Source of the DNA: Fibrobacter sp. UWB13 | GTDB lineage: Bacteria > Fibrobacterota > Fibrobacteria > Fibrobacterales > Fibrobacteraceae | Direction of reading: 5' to 3' | DNA length: 64,000 nucleotides | NCBI RefSeq assembly: GCF_900177805.1 | Contig: NZ_FXAX01000001.1 | Span: 1,550,001 to 1,614,000 of the forward strand | Part shown: one piece after another, positions 35,050 through 43,305 of the stretch | Layout: each line of letters begins with the position of its first letter | Position numbering within the stretch: position 1 is the first letter of the stretch | Translations under genes and position numbers: made by a program | The notes under the pieces: generated by a model | Told to the model about the DNA's origin: nothing | Database searches by the model: none | The model's input: only the letters and a program-made list of their open reading frames with translations

Positions 35050-36546
35050 CTACCCTTTGTACTTTATCACAAGCATGGTAAGGTCGTCGCTCTGCTCTGC
35101 GCCATTCACAAACTCGGACACTGCATGCGACATGGTATCCAGCAATTGCTGCGGTCCCGCAAACGCAGGTAACTCGCGATTTTTGTCATCAGCATTCATT
35201 CCACCGTCGCCACAAATTGCGCTTTCGACTCGCTTCAATCCAAACAGCTTTCCATTTGCGTTCATGGCTTCGGTGAGGCCATCCGTATAAAGCAAAATCA
35301 TATCGCCCGCAGCGATGACCGATTCCTGGACATTGTAATTTTTTTCTTCCATGACCCCGATAGGGATATTTGCGGTAACATCGAGATATCGCATATTACG
35401 TCCAGTAATGATAATGGGCTTTTCATGGCCGGCATTGCAGTAGCTCAGGCGCCCCGTTGCAAGGTCTAGCACACCAACAAAAAGCGTTGCAAACATTCCC
35501 GTCGTATTTCCACGACTGGCCATCGTGTTCATTCCCATCACAATGTGAGATGGATCATCGACTTTAGTTGCAATCGTGCGGAACACGGCCTGCGTCATCG
35601 ACATGACAAGTGCCGCCGGGATTCCCTTGCCGCAGACGTCACCGATATTGAAGAACAGCTTTCCATCACGCACAAAATAATCATAAAAATCGCCACCCAC
35701 CTGTTTTGCCGGGACCTGACTACCAACGATATTCAGGAATTCGCTTTCGGGCAGCGGTGGCGGAAGCATCGCCGTCTGGATAGCGTTTGCAATGCCGAGT
35801 TCCCTATTCATCAAATCTTTTTCGGCACTGACTTTGCTCAGCTTACGAACGCTGAGAATGCTACGATACATGATAAAGCCAAGCACCACAAGTCCAATCA
35901 GCTGGAAGATTATGACCGGAATGAGAGAGCGCTGCTGGTTATCGTACAACTGCACTGCCATCGAAGAGAGTTCGCGCATTGGGACATCGGCGCCAATAAC
36001 GGCAACGACACGTCCTTGAGGATCGTGGACTGGCCGCGAGAATGTAGACATCAGCGCCACGTAATAGCGGCTCATGTACGGTTCGCTCCAAGAACCGTTG
36101 CCATGCAAGCCCTCGCGGTACCAAGTGCGTTCCGTATAATCAAACCCAATAACGGTGTCCTTAATTTCGTTGGTCGCATCATCTCTAAAAGTAAAGTATC
36201 CATCGCGAAGACCGTCGCTCCCCACTCGGTAAGCAAAATCAACGCCGACAATTTCAGGATGGTTCGCAACCACTCGTTGCAACGCCATGTGCAATGAATC
36301 TTGCTGTTGTGTATCGATTAGACGTTCTACTTCGGGCAGCACAGCCGCAATGGCGGCCTCGACTAATTCCTTGACTTCAAAGGTCCGGTTCGCAGAAGTA
36401 AGGTCTTGCTTAGCCATTTCCTTAATTTGTGCGGTAATGGCACGGCGTGTAGAAATGTACTGCACAGCGGTCGTCAGTTCGAGCAACAAAGCAGCAACGA
36501 CGAGGACCGTTACGCTCCGGATTTTTGTATGGCGGGATGTGTTCAT
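35050..36546 (-). CDS. SpoIIE-type phosphatase with periplasmic Cache-like sensor
   Basis: A 498-aa membrane signalling protein: helix 1 (about 12-30), an extracytoplasmic double-Cache-like sensor (about 31-205, with TVIGFDYTERTWYREGL and YYVALMSTFSRPVHDPQGRVVAVIGADVPM, typical of dCache_1), helix 2 (about 212-232), and a cytoplasmic PP2C-like SpoIIE domain (about 265-498). Metal-binding aspartates are in VGGDFYDYF, NIGDVCGKG, YTDGLTEAMN and QSDDLTMLV. It should dephosphorylate a partner, classically an anti-sigma antagonist of the STAS type; no such partner is nearby. The palindromic pair at 36616-36670 lies in its upstream region. Confidence 0.9.
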   Translation of the reverse strand: MNTSRHTKIRSVTVLVVAALLLELTTAVQYISTRRAITAQIKEMAKQDLTSANRTFEVKELVEAAIAAVLPEVERLIDTQQQDSLHMALQRVVANHPEIVGVDFAYRVGSDGLRDGYFTFRDDATNEIKDTVIGFDYTERTWYREGLHGNGSWSEPYMSRYYVALMSTFSRPVHDPQGRVVAVIGADVPMRELSSMAVQLYDNQQRSLIPVIIFQLIGLVVLGFIMYRSILSVRKLSKVSAEKDLMNRELGIANAIQTAMLPPPLPESEFLNIVGSQVPAKQVGGDFYDYFVRDGKLFFNIGDVCGKGIPAALVMSMTQAVFRTIATKVDDPSHIVMGMNTMASRGNTTGMFATLFVGVLDLATGRLSYCNAGHEKPIIITGRNMRYLDVTANIPIGVMEEKNYNVQESVIAAGDMILLYTDGLTEAMNANGKLFGLKRVESAICGDGGMNADDKNRELPAFAGPQQLLDTMSHAVSEFVNGAEQSDDLTMLVIKYKG

Positions 36547-36615
36547 AATACTGCGCCCCTCAACATGCTAATCTTGTAGTTTTATAATATATCTTATTTA
36601 GGGAAAAATTGTAAT

Positions 36616-36670
36616 TTGGGTCCCAATTTTTATTATAAATGCTGATTTAGAACACACTTTTTGGTCCCAA
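36616..36670. promoter_or_regulatory. Two TTGG(G)TCCCAA palindromes in the SpoIIE upstream region
   Basis: TTGGGTCCCAA (36616-36626) and TTGGTCCCAA (36661-36670), centres 44-45 bases apart, lie between the SpoIIE gene and its upstream neighbour. Spacing near four helical turns would suit a dimeric regulator. No regulator gene points to it. Confidence 0.25.
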
Positions 36671-36695
36671 AACGCCATTTTTACGATTTTTTAAG

Positions 36696-37373
36696 CTAGT
36701 CCAAAAGCCCGCTATTTTGACGTTGGAACACAAAATAATATATCAAACTCCAGGCGCCCCACACGACGCAAAGCGCCATACCAATATAACCCACCGCATA
36801 AACAGCGGAGGCAATTTCATCGCATTTCAAAAGCAAGCCCGTTTCTGAGAGGATAAAATTCCAGTCGTGAAATCCGTAAGGGGCTTCGGCGCCGGTGCCA
36901 CCGCTAATAAGCGTAAGCTTCATGGGGAGAGCATCTTCGATGTAAGGCGCCACGTCTATCAAGTTTTCGAACGCCCACCAAAGAGCAATGGAGGCTCCGA
37001 ACAAATCGCGGGGCTTAACCCACAGCGCAAAGCAAAACACGAGCGGCATAATGGTCTGGAAAAGCGAGCCGCCAAGCGATGTCAGTACGGGCTTTCCGAA
37101 GATTCTAAAAACGATGTGCCCCGTTTCGTGAACGGGCAAATTCAAGTTGTGCAAGAATTGCGCAATCCAGGATTCATAGCCACCAGCAAAAGCCTGCAAA
37201 GTAAAAAACGACATTGCAAACAACAAAACAACACGGGCCGCGAAAAAATTATTGCGCCCGAGCGGTCGCGGCAACAAAACGAACTGCACCCAAGCAGGCC
37301 ATTCTTTAGGCTCGTTCAGCCAATCCAGAATTCGGGCAAGTAACGGTTTCTTTTCGTGTGGGACAAAGGTCAT
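36696..37373 (-). CDS. M50-like membrane protein with HExxH motif
   Basis: A 225-aa inner-membrane protein with about four hydrophobic helices. H82-E83-T-G-H86 (LPVHETGHIVFRIFG) is a zinc-protease HExxH motif followed by a Gly-rich segment (TSLGGSLFQ), and a downstream ENLIDVAPYIED could supply the third ligand. This resembles the M50 site-2-protease layout, but a hydrolase role is unproven. It starts 45 bases downstream of the acyltransferase gene on the same strand, so the pair may be an operon. Confidence 0.6.
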   Translation of the reverse strand: MTFVPHEKKPLLARILDWLNEPKEWPAWVQFVLLPRPLGRNNFFAARVVLLFAMSFFTLQAFAGGYESWIAQFLHNLNLPVHETGHIVFRIFGKPVLTSLGGSLFQTIMPLVFCFALWVKPRDLFGASIALWWAFENLIDVAPYIEDALPMKLTLISGGTGAEAPYGFHDWNFILSETGLLLKCDEIASAVYAVGYIGMALCVVWGAWSLIYYFVFQRQNSGLLD

Positions 37374-37418
37374 AAAAGTAACGATAGTAATCTTTGTAAC
37401 AAGATGCGCCGAGGACCC

Positions 37419-38330
37419 TTATTTGTTATAAATTTCTGGCGACTGGCTGTAGAATCGACGATGCGTGAAGCTGTACCAGAGATTCGGATTTTCGTAGATG
37501 CGTTCTTCAAGCCACTTGTTGAATTTTTCGAGAATCCGCGGGCCTTCCACCTCAATCGCATGGAGCACGCGAACTTTTTTTAAAGATGCGCATTTCAGAG
37601 ATGCATCTTCCGGAGATGCGCCGCGCTCCTCCATCCAGCAAATAAATACGGGTGTTTGCGGACGATGCTTGAGCAGAAAATCCGGCAACGGATTCACATT
37701 CGCGGGGCGACCGAGAAAAGTTCCCGGGAGTGCGCTCGGAATGCGGGAGTCCTGATCAGAGAGCAAGCAGAAAAGTTTGCCCTCGTTCAATATGCGTATA
37801 AAGTCGCGTGGCGTCCGGGCATCCACCGAATAACTCCGGCCATCGACCGCACGGATTTTGCGTTCAAGAATGTTATTAAGCCACTTGGGCTTCACGGGTA
37901 TATAACTTGCGACAAGCGGAATTCCAAGGCGGCAAAGCCACGGTCCCATCGCTTCATAATTGCCGTAATGCGCCGTCAAAAAGATTCCGCCACTCCGCAT
38001 TTTTTCAAGCACCGGAATGGCAGCCTCGTCAAGAGCAAAATCCCAGCCATCCACACGACACGGGTACTTCGAGAAGTCCGCGGGCAATCGCTTGAACGTT
38101 CCAAAGCAGAACAGCAGTTCGCCCACATGACGAGTCAAGTTTATCAAGAGCTCATCGTAGTTGACGGGAGCGATAGTTGGCGCATTAGTCACGTTCAATG
38201 CATTAGACAAAGCGCCCGCCACATGCTTTACGTTCGCAAAAACAGTTTTACGCTTCCAGCCCACAAGCCTAAGCACCGCATAAGCGCCCCACGCAAAAAC
38301 CGCCGCCGCTATTTTACCAAAGAAAACCAT
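37419..38330 (-). CDS. Lipid A biosynthesis-type (HtrB/LpxL-like) acyltransferase
   Basis: A 303-aa member of the LpxL/HtrB lysophospholipid acyltransferase superfamily. One N-terminal hydrophobic segment (about 2-20) anchors it. The HX4-5(D/E) acyl-transfer motif is seen as T-A-H-Y-G-N-Y-E, followed by PLVASYIPVKPKWLNNILE and the later LLSDQDSRIPSALPGTFLGR and FLLKHRPQTPVFICW, all positioned as in LpxL. It should add a secondary acyl chain to lipid A or a related glycolipid at the inner membrane. No other lipid A gene is near. Confidence 0.85.
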   Translation of the reverse strand: MVFFGKIAAAVFAWGAYAVLRLVGWKRKTVFANVKHVAGALSNALNVTNAPTIAPVNYDELLINLTRHVGELLFCFGTFKRLPADFSKYPCRVDGWDFALDEAAIPVLEKMRSGGIFLTAHYGNYEAMGPWLCRLGIPLVASYIPVKPKWLNNILERKIRAVDGRSYSVDARTPRDFIRILNEGKLFCLLSDQDSRIPSALPGTFLGRPANVNPLPDFLLKHRPQTPVFICWMEERGASPEDASLKCASLKKVRVLHAIEVEGPRILEKFNKWLEERIYENPNLWYSFTHRRFYSQSPEIYNK

Positions 38331-38423
38331 TACGGATTAAAGATACGAAAATCGAACAAACAATAACGAAATAATTTGTACTTTGAATAGGCTTTATTTC
38401 TAAATTACCTACTAGAGGTTATT

Positions 38424-39104
38424 ATGATTTGCAATAATACGCAAAGCGCATTCTTTCTAGACGAGCCAGAGAACGTCCGACGCGGCAGAAGCGCCATTAT
38501 ATGGTCTTTCATATTCCTTGTTTTTACAATAATTGCTTGGGTTTCCATCGAAGTCTTAATCCAATTGCTCAAAAATTACACAAAAGGATCCTTTACTACT
38601 GTAGAATCCTTTGCTTTTTGTTTTTCCAGTCTCGCTATAGCATTCTTTCTCATAGTCTTTCTTTTATACGCCTACAAATTCAGTATATGGATTTACTACG
38701 CCGTAAAGGAACAGAACCAATACACCACCACTGAGCTCACCCCACTAAAAGCAGTCTTACTCGGTATCGTATTAGGTCCTTTCATTGACGCATATATTTT
38801 CAAGGACTTGTTCCATAAGCAAAACGCGACGCTCGAGAAATACGGGATTAAGCCGGCCGTTCTTCCAGAATGGATTTTCGCATTCATCATTGTCACTACG
38901 TTTCTCTCAATCCCAGCGTGCCTCTCGTCCTTATTCTTCCCCGGAAGACTCGCCCTAGTTGTATTGACCACCGTGATTTTCGCCTCATACATAAAAGTTA
39001 TGCAGGTCATCATAGCAAACGGGCGTTCGTTACAACAAAAGCGATTCGACGACTTACTAGACCGCAAAGTGGAAGAAATCTTAAAACAACGCGAAAATTC
39101 CTAA
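38424..39104 (+). CDS. Four-helix membrane protein of unknown function
   Basis: A 226-aa protein with predicted helices at about 27-50, 62-84, 145-165 and 172-192, and a charged C-terminal tail with coiled-coil character. A short aromatic loop (YYAVKEQNQYTTT) lies between helices 2 and 3. I recognise no family. AGAGG precedes the ATG. It is 27 bases upstream of the HIT gene. Confidence 0.55.
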   Translation: MICNNTQSAFFLDEPENVRRGRSAIIWSFIFLVFTIIAWVSIEVLIQLLKNYTKGSFTTVESFAFCFSSLAIAFFLIVFLLYAYKFSIWIYYAVKEQNQYTTTELTPLKAVLLGIVLGPFIDAYIFKDLFHKQNATLEKYGIKPAVLPEWIFAFIIVTTFLSIPACLSSLFFPGRLALVVLTTVIFASYIKVMQVIIANGRSLQQKRFDDLLDRKVEEILKQRENS

Positions 39105-39131
39105 TCTCCTTTTACTACTATTATACATACT

Positions 39132-39488
39132 ATGAGTGAAAATTGTCTTTTCTGCAAAATCATCAAGGGTGAAATCCCTTCCAAGAAAATCTACGAAGAC
39201 GACGATGTGTTCGCCTTCTATGACATCGCCCCGCAGGCTCCGGTACACTTTTTGGTCGTGCCGAAGCGCCACATTGCAACCATCATGGACATGAAGCCGG
39301 AAGATTGCGAACTCGTGGGTAAGATGCTTTACCGCGCACAGCTCATCGCCAAGGACTTCGGCCTCGAAGAAGGCGGTGCACGCTTTGTGTTCAACTGCAA
39401 GGCTGATGCCGGTCAAACCGTATTCCATATCCACCTGCACGTCGTTGGCGGACAAGAAATGGGCTGGCCTCCGTTCCCAGCGAAGTAA
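39132..39488 (+). CDS. HIT-family nucleotide hydrolase (HinT-like)
   Basis: A 118-aa protein of the histidine-triad family. The motif H99-I-H101-L-H103-V-V is complete, so nucleoside phosphoramidate or AMP-conjugate hydrolysis is expected. The N-terminal CLFCKIIKGEIPSKKIYEDD is typical of the HinT/PKCI branch; C5 and C8 could form part of a zinc site with later histidines. Length is standard. It lies 24 bases upstream of recO. Confidence 0.93.
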   Translation: MSENCLFCKIIKGEIPSKKIYEDDDVFAFYDIAPQAPVHFLVVPKRHIATIMDMKPEDCELVGKMLYRAQLIAKDFGLEEGGARFVFNCKADAGQTVFHIHLHVVGGQEMGWPPFPAK

Positions 39489-39512
39489 TCACGGCATAAA
39501 AGCCGCGAACTT

Positions 39513-40247
39513 ATGATCAAAACTCGCGCTATAGTTCTGCACCGCTTTCCGTACAGCGATTCTAGCTTTATCGTCAAGGCACTTACGGAAGAAAGCGGGA
39601 TTGTCTCGTTTATCGTGAAGGGCGGAAAGAAAAAGGAATCTCCGTTCCGGGGAGCCCTTGATCCGCTCGCGTTAAGCGAAGTCGTTTTTCGCCAAAATCC
39701 GAATACCGATTTGCAGTTCATCAAGGAAGCAACGCTTTTGGACTGGCGGAAGAACTTGCGCAACGATTTACTCAGCCTTGCAAAAGCGCAGGTCATGACC
39801 GAAATGATTTTGCGTTACGCACCGCAAGGCGTCCCCCTGCAAGAAGAATTTGAGCGATTGGAGCAAGCCATCCGCGAATTGGATGAGGTTACCACCGAAA
39901 AGTCGCGCATCTTTGCGCAGTGGCTACTGGACACCTGCGACATGTGGGGCTACAATCTTGACCTCACCACTTGCAGCCGCTGCGGTCGCACTCTCGAAAA
40001 GCCAGCCGCAGACTTTTTCCCCGAAACAGGCGGATTCGTATGCCAAGCATGCCTCGGTGTCGAGCACCCGCGTGCACGATTAGAAACGCTCAATGGGCTT
40101 TGGGCGCTGCAAACAGGCGACAAAATCGAGCATCCCGAATTCACCGAAAACGCGCTCCTCACCTACCTGCGCCACCACATCGGATTTTTAAAAGAAATCC
40201 ACTCCATAAAATTCCTGAACGAGACACGAAAGCTGTTTGGTCAGTAG
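39513..40247 (+). CDS. recO: DNA repair protein RecO
   Basis: A 244-aa RecO. The N-terminal OB fold is clear (TRAIVLHRFPYSDSSFIVKALTEESG...FIVKGGKKKESPFRG). A four-cysteine zinc site follows in the C-terminal part (TTCSRCGRTLEKP...GGFVCQAC). RecO loads RecA onto SSB-coated single-stranded DNA in the RecFOR pathway. Its stop lies at the left edge of a heptad repeat block (40240-40310). Confidence 0.93.
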   Translation: MIKTRAIVLHRFPYSDSSFIVKALTEESGIVSFIVKGGKKKESPFRGALDPLALSEVVFRQNPNTDLQFIKEATLLDWRKNLRNDLLSLAKAQVMTEMILRYAPQGVPLQEEFERLEQAIRELDEVTTEKSRIFAQWLLDTCDMWGYNLDLTTCSRCGRTLEKPAADFFPETGGFVCQACLGVEHPRARLETLNGLWALQTGDKIEHPEFTENALLTYLRHHIGFLKEIHSIKFLNETRKLFGQ

Positions 40248-40310
40248 CCAATGGTCATTAGCGATTAACCATAACCAATGACTAACAACCAACAACTAGC
40301 TACTAAATAG
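40240..40310. repeat. Heptad-type inverted repeat after recO
   Basis: Left part GTCAGTAGCCAATGGTCATT, right part ACCAATGACTAACAACC plus AACAACTAGCTACTA: the same TTAGTCA/TGACTAA units as at 2371 and 43122 in opposed arms. It covers the end of recO and spans the recO-panB gap. Confidence 0.5.
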
Positions 40311-40330
40311 CCATAACTTTACACTATTTG

Positions 40331-40338
40331 TATATTTG
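40331..40338 (+). promoter_or_regulatory. Possible -7 promoter box (TATATTTG) for panB
   Basis: TATATTTG fits TAnnTTTG and lies about 36 bases before the panB ATG, a normal leader distance. TTTACAC stands about 12 bases upstream, too close for a standard -33 element. Confidence 0.35.
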
Positions 40339-40373
40339 CCCATAGTTGAAAAAGTTTAAGTGAAGAGGTCATC

Positions 40374-41117
40374 ATGTTAACACCAGAAGATATCAAAGCA
40401 AAAAAATCCAAGCACGAAATGATTTCCATGATCACCGCCTACGACTTCGCTTTCGCAAATATTGCAGAAGCCGCCGGAATTGACCAGATTCTCGTAGGCG
40501 ATAGCCTTGCAAACACAATGCTCGGTTACAAGAGCACCCGTGAAATCGGCATGACCGAAATGCTCATCTTCACAGCAGCCGTCTGCCGTGGCGCCCCAAA
40601 CACTCACGTAGTCGCCGACATGCCCTACTTGAGCGACAAAGATCCGCAAACCGCTTACGACAACGCCCGCCGTCTCATGGATGTGGGAGCCTCTAGCGTA
40701 AAAATTGAAGGCACACCCGCTGGCGTTCTCGAATTCTTGCACGAAAAAGGAATTCCCGTCTGCGGGCATCTTGGACTTTTACCGCAGACCGCAGAAAACT
40801 TCAAGCAGAAAGGCCGCACCGAAGAAGAAGCTCGCGCCATTGAAGAAGCGGCCAAGTTTGTAGAAGGACTTTGCTTCGAAACCGTTCTCGAGCACATTCC
40901 CGAAGAACTCGGCAAAAAAATCACCGACGAAATCAGCATTCCCACCATTGGCATCGGTGGAGGCAAGTTCACAGACGGTCATGTTCTCGTGATGCACGAT
41001 GCTCTCGGCATGCACCCGAACAAAATTCCGCCGTTTGCCACAAAGTTCGTAGACATGTATTCTGTTGGTGTTCAAGGAGTTAAGAAATACATCGAAAGTG
41101 TCAAGGCAAGAGCTTAA
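40374..41117 (+). CDS. panB: 3-methyl-2-oxobutanoate hydroxymethyltransferase
   Basis: A 247-aa ketopantoate hydroxymethyltransferase, the first committed step of pantothenate and coenzyme A synthesis (transfers a hydroxymethyl group from 5,10-methylene-THF to alpha-ketoisovalerate). Signature blocks: MITAYDFAFANIAEAAGID, ILVGDSLANTMLGY (D for Mg), VVADMPY, and IPVCGHLGLLPQ, PTIGIGGG. Slightly shorter than usual (about 264) at the C-terminus. panC and panD are not in the window. GAAGAGG precedes the ATG. Confidence 0.95.
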   Translation: MLTPEDIKAKKSKHEMISMITAYDFAFANIAEAAGIDQILVGDSLANTMLGYKSTREIGMTEMLIFTAAVCRGAPNTHVVADMPYLSDKDPQTAYDNARRLMDVGASSVKIEGTPAGVLEFLHEKGIPVCGHLGLLPQTAENFKQKGRTEEEARAIEEAAKFVEGLCFETVLEHIPEELGKKITDEISIPTIGIGGGKFTDGHVLVMHDALGMHPNKIPPFATKFVDMYSVGVQGVKKYIESVKARA

Positions 41118-41174
41118 TTTCGAACGAACTAAAACCTAAAATTCAAACAACATAATTAATTTTATTACTGGCAG

Positions 41175-41203
41175 AATCGATCTCAGAAGAGGTCGATTTT
41201 TTC
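41175..41203 (+). terminator. Intrinsic terminator after panB
   Basis: AATCGATCTC-AGAA-GAGGTCGATTTTTTC: ten-base stem with one G-T pair and T6. Confidence 0.75.
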
Positions 41204-41351
41204 TTTACATACAATTTCAATCCGACCGATTTTCCATAACAAATTTTTTCAAGAAAAAATTGAATTTTTATAAAATAATTGTTGATTATTTGTGAAAAAG
41301 AAGTTATTTTTCAGGTATCAACAAATAAATAACAAAAAAGGAAGAAAAAAA

Positions 41352-41687
41352 ATGGCTAACGAAACAACCGCTACTAAAAAGGCAACAAAGAAACCCGCTG
41401 CTGCTAAGAAGCCGGCCGCTGCCAAGAAACCCGCTGCCGCTAAGAAGCCGGCCGCTGCTAAGAAGCCGGCTGCTGCTAAGAAGCCTGCTGCTGCTAAGAA
41501 GCCGGCTGCTGCTAAGAAGCCGGCCGCTGCTAAGAAGCCGACCGCTGCTAAGAAGCCGGCTGCCGCTAAGAAGCCTGCTGCTGCTAAGAAGCCGGCTGCC
41601 GCTAAGAAGCCTACTGCTGCTAAGAAGCCCGCTACTGCTACAAAGAAGCCGGCTACTGCAGCAAAGAAAGCTCCGGCAAAGAAGTAA
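41352..41687 (+). CDS. Lys/Pro/Ala-repeat histone H1-like protein
   Basis: A 111-aa extremely basic, low-complexity protein of about 17 tandem A-A-K-K-P pentads (KKPAAAKKPAAA). This resembles the C-terminal tails of eukaryotic H1 and of bacterial H1-like (AlgP, HctB-type) proteins, which bind DNA non-specifically and may compact the nucleoid. The first ten residues (MANETTATKK) are not repetitive. Start at 41352, preceded by AAAAAAGGAAGAAAA; an in-frame ATG 60 bases upstream lacks a comparable site. It has its own terminator. Direct evidence is composition only. Confidence 0.65.
   Translation: MANETTATKKATKKPAAAKKPAAAKKPAAAKKPAAAKKPAAAKKPAAAKKPAAAKKPAAAKKPTAAKKPAAAKKPAAAKKPAAAKKPTAAKKPATATKKPATAAKKAPAKK
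41390..41640 (+). repeat. Tandem 15-bp repeat coding KKPAA
   Basis: About 16 imperfect 15-base units (GCTGCTAAGAAGCCG type) with third-position variation among A/C/G/T (GCC, GCT, CCG, CCT, CCC). The array stays in frame; gain or loss of units would change protein length by five residues. Confidence 0.85.
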
Positions 41688-41711
41688 TCTTCTTTTTGAC
41701 CCAACGATTTT

Positions 41712-41741
41712 GACCCGCAGACCTCTGCGGGTCTTTTTTTT
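41712..41741 (+). terminator. Intrinsic terminator after the Lys/Pro/Ala-repeat gene
   Basis: GACCCGCAGA-CC-TCTGCGGGTC-TTTTTTTT: perfect ten-base stem and long T-run. Confidence 0.88.
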
Positions 41742-41780
41742 ATATTGGCGGTCCGCCCTCCGTTTACTATTTTTGTTAGC

Positions 41781-42137
41781 ATGATTTCAGAAAATGATTT
41801 GACCAATTCGCAGAACATTCCCTTTGAAGAACGCATCGCCCGCATCGAAAAGATGATTGAAGCCGAAGCAGAACCGAAAGCATTCGAACTCGGACTTTTG
41901 CTCGCTCTCAAGATGGGCCAGGAAATCCGCGAAAAGAAACCGCTCGGCAGCACGACTGGCGACATCGTCGCCGCATGGAGTTCCAAGTACCCGGAATCCG
42001 TCGTCGAAGAAGCAATCGCTCACGCCAAGCAGTTCCTCACAAATCCAGGCGCCCTCGCCGAAAAGATGAAGAACATTATGCTGAAGAAGATGAATCAGCA
42101 AGAAGAAAAAACGGACGAGGCCGAAAGTGGAAAATAA
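41781..42137 (+). CDS. Small acidic protein of unknown function
   Basis: A 118-aa mostly helical protein (EERIARIEKMIEAEAEPKAF...LKMGQEIREKKPLGS...VVEEAIAHAKQFL) with a charged C-terminal tail. No family recognised. Start at 41781 rather than an in-frame ATG 12 codons upstream because the protein becomes regular there. Its last 11 bases overlap the GTG start of the Ppx/GppA gene, and the ribosome site for that gene (GAGG) lies inside it, so the two are coupled. Confidence 0.55.
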   Translation: MISENDLTNSQNIPFEERIARIEKMIEAEAEPKAFELGLLLALKMGQEIREKKPLGSTTGDIVAAWSSKYPESVVEEAIAHAKQFLTNPGALAEKMKNIMLKKMNQQEEKTDEAESGK

Positions 42138-43125
42138 ACTACAGGCAACAATCGACATCGGGAGTCACAGCTGCATTTTGCTAATCGCAGCGTTCGAAGA
42201 CGTACCCGCCGCAGCAGCGGTTGCACCCGAAACGACTGAAACACCCGCCGCATCAAGCGAAGCGCCTGCAGCTCCACGCAAAATTCTCGTGCCAAAACTC
42301 CAGAAGGTCGAAGTCTGCCGCCTTGGCGAAGACATTTACGAACACGGGAAAATCACGCCCGAACGCATCCAGGAACTCGTCAACATCATGACCAAGTTCC
42401 GCATGGACTTACACGCTCTCGGCGCAGATCTCAAAGCAGTCGCCATGACCGAAGCCATGCGCAAGGCGACAAATCCGGACGAAGTGATCGAAGCTGTCGA
42501 AAAAGCAGTATGGGTCAAGCCACGCGTCATCACCGGCGAAGAAGAAGGCAAGCTCACCTACCGCTCCGTCAAGGAATGGCACGGCGAAGGAAACGTCACG
42601 ATTGACATCGGTGGCGGATCCACAGAACTCAGCAACGGCGAAACGACTTTCTCGATTCCCGTTGGCGCGCTCAAGATGTTCAAGGCGATGGGCCCGATTC
42701 CCGGCCCGGAATACAAGAAGTTTATCAAGGAAACTTTCAAGGATTTATCCTTCAAGGGCATGACGAAAAAGCCCGTCTACCTTATCGGTGGTACAGGCAC
42801 CGCACTTGCGATGGTCTTCTTAAACAGCCAAACGTTTGACTACAAGGCGATTGAAGGTCTCGAAATGAGCCTCGCCGACCTTGAAGCGGTCACCACGCGC
42901 ATCACGAACCTTTCGAAAGAACTCCGCGCGATGCTCCCGGGACTTGGAAACGGTCGTCACGAAGTTATCATTTGCGGACTTTTCTGGTTGCGTTCGCTCC
43001 TCGAAAAGCTCCGTGTAGAAACGTTCAAGATCAGTACGGCAGGGCTCCGCTTCGGTTTGCTCTACCCGCCTGAAAAAGAACCGGAACCCAAACCAAAGAA
43101 GCGCCCGGCATTTTTGAAAAGTTAG
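42127..43125 (+). CDS. Ppx/GppA exopolyphosphatase-family protein
   Basis: A 332-aa protein of the exopolyphosphatase / pppGpp phosphatase family (sugar-kinase/actin fold). It begins with phosphate-1 loop T-I-D-I-G-S-H-S, where most relatives have GSNS. TIDIGGGSTELS is the phosphate-2 loop and LIGGTGTALAMV the adenosine-type loop. An unusual insertion of about 35 residues rich in Ala, Pro and Glu (about 24-60) follows the first strand. Length is otherwise usual for the short branch. It should cut phosphates from polyphosphate or pppGpp. GTG start. Confidence 0.85.
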   Translation: MENKLQATIDIGSHSCILLIAAFEDVPAAAAVAPETTETPAASSEAPAAPRKILVPKLQKVEVCRLGEDIYEHGKITPERIQELVNIMTKFRMDLHALGADLKAVAMTEAMRKATNPDEVIEAVEKAVWVKPRVITGEEEGKLTYRSVKEWHGEGNVTIDIGGGSTELSNGETTFSIPVGALKMFKAMGPIPGPEYKKFIKETFKDLSFKGMTKKPVYLIGGTGTALAMVFLNSQTFDYKAIEGLEMSLADLEAVTTRITNLSKELRAMLPGLGNGRHEVIICGLFWLRSLLEKLRVETFKISTAGLRFGLLYPPEKEPEPKPKKRPAFLKS

Positions 43126-43238
43126 TTGATAGTTATTAGTAGTTAGTCATTAGTTATTAGTTATTAGTTATTAGTTATTTGTTGTTTGTTGTTTGCGATA
43201 GCTATTGACCATAGACCAATGACTAATGACCATTGACA
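43122..43238. repeat. Long imperfect inverted repeat of TTAGTTA/TTAGTCA heptads
   Basis: The left arm is a run of about eight heptads (TTAGTCATTAGTTATTAG type) ending in TTGTTTGTTGTTTG, the right arm contains ATAGACCAATGACTAATGACC. It covers the Ppx/GppA stop and the gap before the pseudouridine synthase gene. Confidence 0.65.
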
Positions 43239-43257
43239 AATAAAGGAGATGCTTGAT

Positions 43258-43291
43258 GGATCCTATCGCCTCTACGAGGCTCCAGGATGAC
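43258..43291 (-). repeat. REP-like palindromic element
   Basis: On the minus strand it reads GTCATCCTGGAGCCTCG, then TAGAGGCGATAGGATCC, with GGATCCTATCGCCTC pairing GAGGCTCCAGGATGAC imperfectly. It is 15 bases before the pseudouridine synthase ATG, so it might hide that start region in mRNA. Confidence 0.6.
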
Positions 43292-43305
43292 AGAGCAAAA
43301 AGATT

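Noticed and set aside
41390-41640. CRISPR-like array in the AAKKP repeats
   Set aside because: 15-base contiguous tandem repeats without spacers, coding in frame; a minisatellite, not CRISPR.
43122-43238. CRISPR or satellite array in the TTAGTCA blocks
   Set aside because: Units are heptads in two opposed arms without spacers; no cas genes in the window.
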